Of a DNA stretch of 17,916 bases, positions 13,520 to 17,916 are shown in pieces. Position 1 is the first letter of the stretch; the number at the start of each line of letters is the position of its first letter. The notes beneath the pieces are model-generated. The model saw only the letters and a list, made by a program, of their open reading frames with translations. It had not been told where the DNA came from and did no database searches. The translations under genes and the position numbers were made by a program. Source of the DNA: Bacillota bacterium (lineage in GTDB: Bacteria; Bacillota; Clostridia; Clostridiales; Clostridiaceae); NCBI GenBank assembly GCA_023417975.1, contig JAEZDX010000045.1, positions 1 through 17,916 of the forward strand, written 5' to 3'.

Positions 13520-13729
13520 TTGGAAAATAGAATCAAGCAGTTGAGACAAAGACTTGGGATCACTCAAGAGGAGTTTGCAGAAAGGCTTGGAGTCTCAAGG
13601 CAGACCGTCGTATCTTTAGAGAAGGGCAAGTATAATCCATCTGTTGTATTGGGCTTTAGAATTGCCAGAGTATTTAATACTACAATAGAGGATATATTCA
13701 TTATGGAAGAGGAGGATTATTATGAATAA
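13520..13729 (+). CDS. Small XRE-family regulator
   Basis: This 69-residue protein is a bare helix-turn-helix domain of the Cro/CI type: IKQLRQRLGITQEEFAERL, then VSRQTVVSLEKGKYNPSV, then a final helix ending IEDIFIMEEE. This length is usual for the small XRE proteins that sit in front of membrane-protein or ABC genes in Firmicutes. It starts with TTG; AGGTGG (13505-13510) lies 9 bases upstream and there is no ATG that would fit. Its end overlaps the next gene by 8 bases, so translation is coupled. It probably controls its own promoter through the repeats at 13441-13502. Confidence 0.92.
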   Translation: MENRIKQLRQRLGITQEEFAERLGVSRQTVVSLEKGKYNPSVVLGFRIARVFNTTIEDIFIMEEEDYYE

Positions 13730-14138
13730 AGCCGCCCAAAAGTATATAAAACAGAGTTCAGTCATATATGGAAGTATGATAGTGATTGGAATTGCAGTAT
13801 TCATATCTGGGACATTCTTTAATGTTTTAAGAGAAGAGATGGAAGGTATTTGCATAGGACTTCTTCCAACCGGTATACTGGGACTAGTGCTTACCTTAAG
13901 AATAAAGGATAATCCCGAAACAAGAAAAATGCTGGCAGTAAAAACTGAGGAACGAAATCAATTTATAAGGTATAAATCTGCATATTTCAGTTTTTGGATA
14001 ACTTTCATCTATGTAAGTGTGACTACCATATTGTCAAGATATATTTCCATATCGTTAACTACATTTTTAATAATAACACTGATTGGAATAACTTTAGTTC
14101 ATATAATATCATCAATTATAAATCACAAATCATGTTAG
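13722..14138 (+). CDS. Four-helix membrane protein linked to XRE regulator
   Basis: This 138-residue protein has two hydrophobic hairpins: helices at about 14-32 and 42-60, and at about 86-105 and 112-132. Between them lies a polar stretch with NPETRKMLAVKTEERNQFIR, which resembles the DERN-type motif of DUF2178/DUF6442-like membrane proteins; that family link is tentative. Its role is unknown. An 8-base overlap with the XRE gene and only about 50 bases to the ABC start show that the genes form one unit. It could sense a membrane signal for the XRE protein or be an accessory exporter subunit; both are guesses. The ribosome binding site GAGGAGG lies inside the XRE gene (13709-13715). Confidence 0.78.
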   Translation: MNKAAQKYIKQSSVIYGSMIVIGIAVFISGTFFNVLREEMEGICIGLLPTGILGLVLTLRIKDNPETRKMLAVKTEERNQFIRYKSAYFSFWITFIYVSVTTILSRYISISLTTFLIITLIGITLVHIISSIINHKSC

Positions 14139-14188
14139 ATAATATAACAACCGTATTACAATAATAGCTTATGAGAGGGGTTACTATA

Positions 14189-14899
14189 GTGGAATTGATT
14201 TTAGATAGTATTGAAAAGAACTATGGGGAGAAGCAGGTGCTAAGAAAAGCATCCTGTACTTTTGAAAAAGGAAAAATATATGGATTATTGGGCCGGAATG
14301 GTGCAGGGAAAACTACACTATTCAATTGTATCAGCGGAGATATTCCTTACGACAATGGAAGTGTGAAGCTTTTTGATGGCAGTGCTGCTGAAGATGGCAT
14401 AAATTACTCGAAGGTGGGATATGTTTTTTCTGAACCTGTGCTGCCGGAGTTTTTGACAGGATATGAATTTTTAAAGTTTTATATGGATATAAACAAAGAT
14501 AAGATTAAAGATCCATTAACAATTGACAAGTATTTCGACATAATTAAAATCAGTGAAGAGGATAGTCATAGATTAATAAGAGGCTACTCTCACGGTATGA
14601 AGAATAAAATACAAATGGTGTGCTTCCTAATAACAAGACCGCCGGTAATATTACTGGATGAGCCATTAACTTCCTTTGATGTAGTTGTAGCACTTGAAAT
14701 AAAAAACTTATTAAAACAGATAAAAAGCGAGCATATAATTATATTCTCTACGCATATTCTTCAGCTTGCTACGGATTTATGTGATGAGATAGTAATATTA
14801 AACAACGGTTCTTTAGAAAAGCTGGATAATGAAATTCTAAAGAGTACAGAGTTTGAAAACAGGATAATTGAGATTTTAAAGGAGGAAACTCATGATTAG
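14189..14899 (+). CDS. ABC ATPase with degenerate Q-loop and signature
   Basis: With the chosen GTG start this is a 236-residue ABC ATPase. The frame is open from an ATG at 14171, but AGAGGGG (14174-14180) overlaps that start and lies 8 bases before GTG 14189. Walker A is GRNGAGKT (35-42), Walker B is VILLDEP (D157, E158) and the switch His is in STHIL (H189). The signature is YSHGMKNK (133-140) in place of LSGGQ, and where the Q-loop Gln is expected the sequence reads YVFSEP, so the Gln is missing. The D-loop is TSFD. Such loose motifs are seen in ABC-2-like exporters with large unusual permeases. ATP hydrolysis looks possible because Walker A, Walker B and the His are intact. Its end overlaps the permease gene by 8 bases. 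Confidence 0.88.
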   Translation: MELILDSIEKNYGEKQVLRKASCTFEKGKIYGLLGRNGAGKTTLFNCISGDIPYDNGSVKLFDGSAAEDGINYSKVGYVFSEPVLPEFLTGYEFLKFYMDINKDKIKDPLTIDKYFDIIKISEEDSHRLIRGYSHGMKNKIQMVCFLITRPPVILLDEPLTSFDVVVALEIKNLLKQIKSEHIIIFSTHILQLATDLCDEIVILNNGSLEKLDNEILKSTEFENRIIEILKEETHD

Positions 14900-16499
14900 A
14901 ACCTTTGTAAACAGCTTTAAGGTTTCTTTTGCAGAGAGTGCTAATCAGTTCATTTACTTTCTGAAAAGAATACCAATCATAGGTAAGAAAGTACCTGATA
15001 AGGTGTATAGGCAAACAGATGCAAAGCTCATAATAGGCATAATCAGAGAAATAATTGGAGTATTGACGGGATTTATAAAAAAGTCCTTGTATTTAGGTTT
15101 AATGATAATTCTTCCTGCATATTTGATTACCGAAGATAAGGCGAGAATGATGCCGGTATTCTTTCATATGTTCTTCTTTTTAAGCTTTATTTTGGGGCCA
15201 TTGATGAAAAACACTATATTTAACAAGTATGATAAGCAAGCATTTAATATGATTACACTTATGCGCGTGGATGCCCGGGAATACTATGTAACAGAGCTGA
15301 TTTACAAAAATTCAGTGGATTTTGTGCATTTCTTGCTTCCTACAATAATCATTGGACTCATAATCGGGTTTTCGCCATTAAAAGCATTTCTGCTAATAGT
15401 AGAGCTGATAGCTTTAAGGTTTATAGGAGAATGGATTCAGCTTTGGGTCTATGATCATAGAAAAATTATTCTGTTAGAGAAAAATGTATATAATCTTATT
15501 CTTTATATAGGTACGTTAGGCTTGGCATATGCACTACCGGCTTTAGACAAAACTATAAATTTTCAGCCAATCATATTCAGTCCGTTTATAGTAATTCTTA
15601 TAATTTGTGCAGGCATACTTGCTTTTATATGCTTATATAAATATAAAAAATATATACCTATAGCTAAAATCATTTTGACTAAAGATAATGTATTCAAGCT
15701 TGGTGCTCTGAGAACAGACATAAGATTTAATGATGTAAAATTGGATGAAAAAAAGATGAGGAAGGAAGAACTGGATAGCAGCAAGTACAGCAATAAAGAA
15801 GGATATGAGTACTTAAATGCATTGTTTTTCCTGCGCCATAGGAGGATAATGGTTCTTCCGGTACAAAGAAGGCTTATAATCATCGGAGTTATGCTCCTAA
15901 TCGGCATTGCATTAACAATTTTCGCACCTCACTTAAGAGGAGAACTCTTTAGTGCAATACGAAAAAGTACCCCTTTGCTTGTATTTGTTATGTATTCAAT
16001 GTCAACAGGTGAAAGAATATGTAAGGCTATGTTTTACAATTGTGATGTAAGCTTGCTCAGATACCCGTACTACCGAGAGGGAAAGGTAATTCTGAACAAT
16101 TTTACTTCAAGACTTAAGCGAGTAGTGCTGCTAAATATAATCCCGGCATTGGCTTTGAGTATGTCCATTCTCATAATAATAACATTAAGCGGTTTTCCCG
16201 GAAAACTTTTGGAGCTGCTGCCGTTGGTTCTATGCATAATAAGCCTTGCCTGTTTTTTTTCAATACATCATCTTTTCATGTATTATGTAATACAGCCGTA
16301 CACTGCTGAACTTACTGTGAAAAGTCCGCTATTCAAGATTGTGAATGCCATAATATATATAATAAGCTATAGCTGCCTTCAAATTAAAACCTCATCCTAT
16401 TATTTTACTATAGGAGTAATTGCAGTAACAGCAGTATATACAGTAGTAGCACTTATTATGACATATAAGGTAGCCCCTAAAACCTTCAGATTAAAATAG
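14892..16499 (+). CDS. Large ABC permease-like protein, family not recognised
   Basis: This 535-residue protein has about eleven or twelve hydrophobic helices in two groups split by a polar region of about 70 residues (roughly 255-325, with TKDNVFKLGALRTDIRF and a Lys/Glu-rich run). The N-terminus (AESANQFIYFLKRIPIIGKK) is amphipathic, before the first helix. I cannot name its family; the length and layout are unlike the 250-400 residue ABC-2 subunits at 9139-10944. Its place, coupled by an 8-base overlap to an ABC ATPase and with AAAGGAGG (14878-14885) before its ATG, makes it the membrane partner, perhaps with both halves fused in one chain. No catalytic motif is visible. Substrate unknown; antimicrobial-peptide or lipid export are possibilities only. 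Confidence 0.8.
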   Translation: MIRTFVNSFKVSFAESANQFIYFLKRIPIIGKKVPDKVYRQTDAKLIIGIIREIIGVLTGFIKKSLYLGLMIILPAYLITEDKARMMPVFFHMFFFLSFILGPLMKNTIFNKYDKQAFNMITLMRVDAREYYVTELIYKNSVDFVHFLLPTIIIGLIIGFSPLKAFLLIVELIALRFIGEWIQLWVYDHRKIILLEKNVYNLILYIGTLGLAYALPALDKTINFQPIIFSPFIVILIICAGILAFICLYKYKKYIPIAKIILTKDNVFKLGALRTDIRFNDVKLDEKKMRKEELDSSKYSNKEGYEYLNALFFLRHRRIMVLPVQRRLIIIGVMLLIGIALTIFAPHLRGELFSAIRKSTPLLVFVMYSMSTGERICKAMFYNCDVSLLRYPYYREGKVILNNFTSRLKRVVLLNIIPALALSMSILIIITLSGFPGKLLELLPLVLCIISLACFFSIHHLFMYYVIQPYTAELTVKSPLFKIVNAIIYIISYSCLQIKTSSYYFTIGVIAVTAVYTVVALIMTYKVAPKTFRLK

Positions 16500-16509
16500 A
16501 AGTGAATAA

Positions 16510-16572
16510 AATGTAATAAAAGGTGCTCTACGCTTGGATACAAACTTAGCGTAGGACACCTTTTATTACATT
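16510..16572. terminator. Long two-way terminator
   Basis: AATGTAATAAAAGGTG (16510-16525) pairs perfectly over 16 bases with CACCTTTTATTACATT (16557-16572). After a 2-base internal loop, CTACGC (16528-16533) pairs with GCGTAG (16549-16554), leaving a 15-base loop. It separates the convergent permease (+) and histidine kinase (-) genes, and the A/T-rich lower arms supply the U-rich end for both directions. Confidence 0.9.
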
Positions 16573-16574
16573 AT

Positions 16575-17916
16575 TCAGTAGTCATAAATATTTGAGAATT
16601 CTACATTTATTGCCTGAATTAATCTGTCATCGGATAAATTAAAGGACGATGAAGAACTATCTTCTTCAGATACTGTACCCATAGGCAGAAGTATTTCAAA
16701 GGTGCTGCCCTTACCTACAGAACTTTTTAAGTAGATTTCTCCGCCTAAAATATTAACTAAAAGCTTTACCAAGCACAAACCGATACCTGTACCTTCGGAG
16801 TTACGAATCAAGGTGTTATCAACTTGGCTAAATTTATTGAATATGAACCTTTGTTTATCTTCCGGAATACCTATTCCATTGTCTTTTACTGCTATAGACA
16901 GATAATCGTTTTTAATTTTTACTTTCACGGTTACGGTCTTCCCTTTTGGAGTAAATTTAATAGCATTAGAAAGCAAATTTAGTAGAATTCTTTCGTATTT
17001 TTCATCATCAATACCTATAACAAGTTCCGTCAAGTCAGTAACGAATCTTAGACCTACGCCCTTTTCTCTGGCATATAAGCTTACAGAGTCCACAATTAGC
17101 TTCGTCATATTAACAATATCTTCATTTCTCTTCTCAGTCTTCAAATAACCTGCTTCTGCCCTTGTTATATCGAGTAAATTATTTACAAGCCTCAGCTGCT
17201 GAAGAGCGCTTGTATTTATCTTGTTAATGTATTTAAAGGCTTTTGAGCTTAATTCGTCTTTGCAAATTGATTTCATAGCCTGTATTGCCGTCATAGTAAT
17301 ATTAATTGGTGTTTTAAACTCATGTGATATGAATGAAAAAAATTCTTCTTGGAGCTTCATAAGTCTCTCCATTGCATTCTTTTCTTCAACCTCTTTTGTA
17401 AGATCAATGCACATAAGTAATATTTCAACAACCGTATTTTGACAATTCCAAATAGGCTGCACAATTACGTCTATGTAATGTATATTGCCGTTGAGCTTCA
17501 ACTTCTTGTTATGTATGACAGTGGAAGTTCTTGCATTATTAAACCTTTCATTATCCAGCTCAGAGACCGTTTGGTATACGCTGGGGAATGTATTGAAAAG
17601 ATTATCCCCAAGTTTTATTTTGCTTAAATGACTATCCTTATCCAACGCTTTAATCCAAGTATTTGCCTTCTCATTTATTTCAGTTAATTTTCCATCGGGA
17701 TAAGATATTCTTATTACAGGAAGAGCCAGGTTATTTATTATATTCAGTAAATTATCTCTTTGGTATTTTAGCAATTCTTCGTATTTGACATCTTCACTTA
17801 CATCACGTACACATAAAACAGCAGAATTTATGTGACCTTTATCATCCAAAATAGGCGTTGCACTTATGTCAGTGTATAATACTTTATCCGGTCGTACTGC
17901 AACTACTCTCATGGAA
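16575..17916 (-). CDS. PAS-domain sensor histidine kinase, N-terminus outside window
   Basis: The frame is open to the right edge; the first Met in the window (plus-strand 17910-17912) falls inside a PAS domain and is probably not the start, so the gene is partial. Numbered from that Met, residues 1-45 are the end of a PAS domain with its PAC motif (SATPILDDKGHINSAVLCVRD), 52-172 form a second PAS domain, and 180-260 are the HisKA dimer domain with the phosphorylated His in FISHEFKTPIN (H197). The ATPase domain (about 300-420) has LLNLLSNAIKFTP (N box), DNGIGIPED (G1), FNKFSQVD and GTGIGLCLVK (G2). All catalytic blocks are intact. No response regulator lies beside it in the window. It has an Asp/Ser-rich tail of about 35 residues. 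Confidence 0.93.
   Translation of the reverse strand, partial: SMRVVAVRPDKVLYTDISATPILDDKGHINSAVLCVRDVSEDVKYEELLKYQRDNLLNIINNLALPVIRISYPDGKLTEINEKANTWIKALDKDSHLSKIKLGDNLFNTFPSVYQTVSELDNERFNNARTSTVIHNKKLKLNGNIHYIDVIVQPIWNCQNTVVEILLMCIDLTKEVEEKNAMERLMKLQEEFFSFISHEFKTPINITMTAIQAMKSICKDELSSKAFKYINKINTSALQQLRLVNNLLDITRAEAGYLKTEKRNEDIVNMTKLIVDSVSLYAREKGVGLRFVTDLTELVIGIDDEKYERILLNLLSNAIKFTPKGKTVTVKVKIKNDYLSIAVKDNGIGIPEDKQRFIFNKFSQVDNTLIRNSEGTGIGLCLVKLLVNILGGEIYLKSSVGKGSTFEILLPMGTVSEEDSSSSSFNLSDDRLIQAINVEFSNIYDY

Noticed and set aside
1..17916. CRISPR array, tRNA/rRNA genes, insertion sequences or phage genes
   Set aside because: No regular spaced repeats, cloverleaf-like sequences with conserved T-loop, transposase motifs or terminal inverted repeats with target duplication were seen.

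Overview
The window is AT-rich bacterial DNA with strong AGGAGG-type ribosome binding sites, TTGACA/TATAAT promoters, several TTG and GTG starts, and hairpin terminators between gene groups. Together with a dockerin-like tail at the left edge and a typical Firmicutes regulator and ABC exporter set, this points to a Clostridium-like anaerobe (class Clostridia). That assignment is an inference from sequence style, not from a marker gene. I see no rRNA, tRNA, insertion sequence, phage gene or CRISPR array.

Layout, left to right. (1) 1-107: the last codons of a secreted dockerin-type protein, then a strong two-way terminator. (2) 200-1353: an XRE-cupin repressor divergent from a YbaK/EbsC-type tRNA-editing protein, with an inverted repeat over the shared promoter region. 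(3) 1416-2027: a Cys-rich DUF1847 protein on the minus strand. (4) 2269-4863: a MarR-type regulator with a CxC N-terminus, whose promoter carries a perfect 14-bp palindrome, then an MBL-fold hydrolase, an acylphosphatase and a threonine-aldolase-like PLP enzyme. (5) 5021-5866: a TetR regulator and a small zinc-ribbon protein. (6) 5908-7170: an ammonium channel on the minus strand, preceded by about 400 bases of very AT-rich non-coding DNA. (7) 7576-10944: a PadR regulator and a three-gene ABC-2 exporter, marked by three copies of the palindrome TATCCAACGTTGGATA (one with a single change). (8) 11135-12721: a membrane 7TM-PAS-GGDEF diguanylate cyclase. (9) 12794-13366: a GNAT acetyltransferase. 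(10) 13520-16499: a compact, translationally coupled cassette of a small XRE regulator, a four-helix membrane protein, an ABC ATPase with degenerate motifs and a 535-residue multi-helix permease of no family I can name. (11) 16575 to the right edge: the C-terminal part of a PAS sensor histidine kinase on the minus strand.

The theme is sensing and export. Five one-component regulators (XRE-cupin, MarR, TetR, PadR, XRE) each sit beside their probable targets, and two independent ABC exporters have dedicated repressors and visible operator-like repeats. The best candidates for something little described are the XRE/membrane/ABC/permease cassette (13441-16499) and the PadR three-operator exporter regulon (7509-10944). 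Neither can be called novel without database searches.
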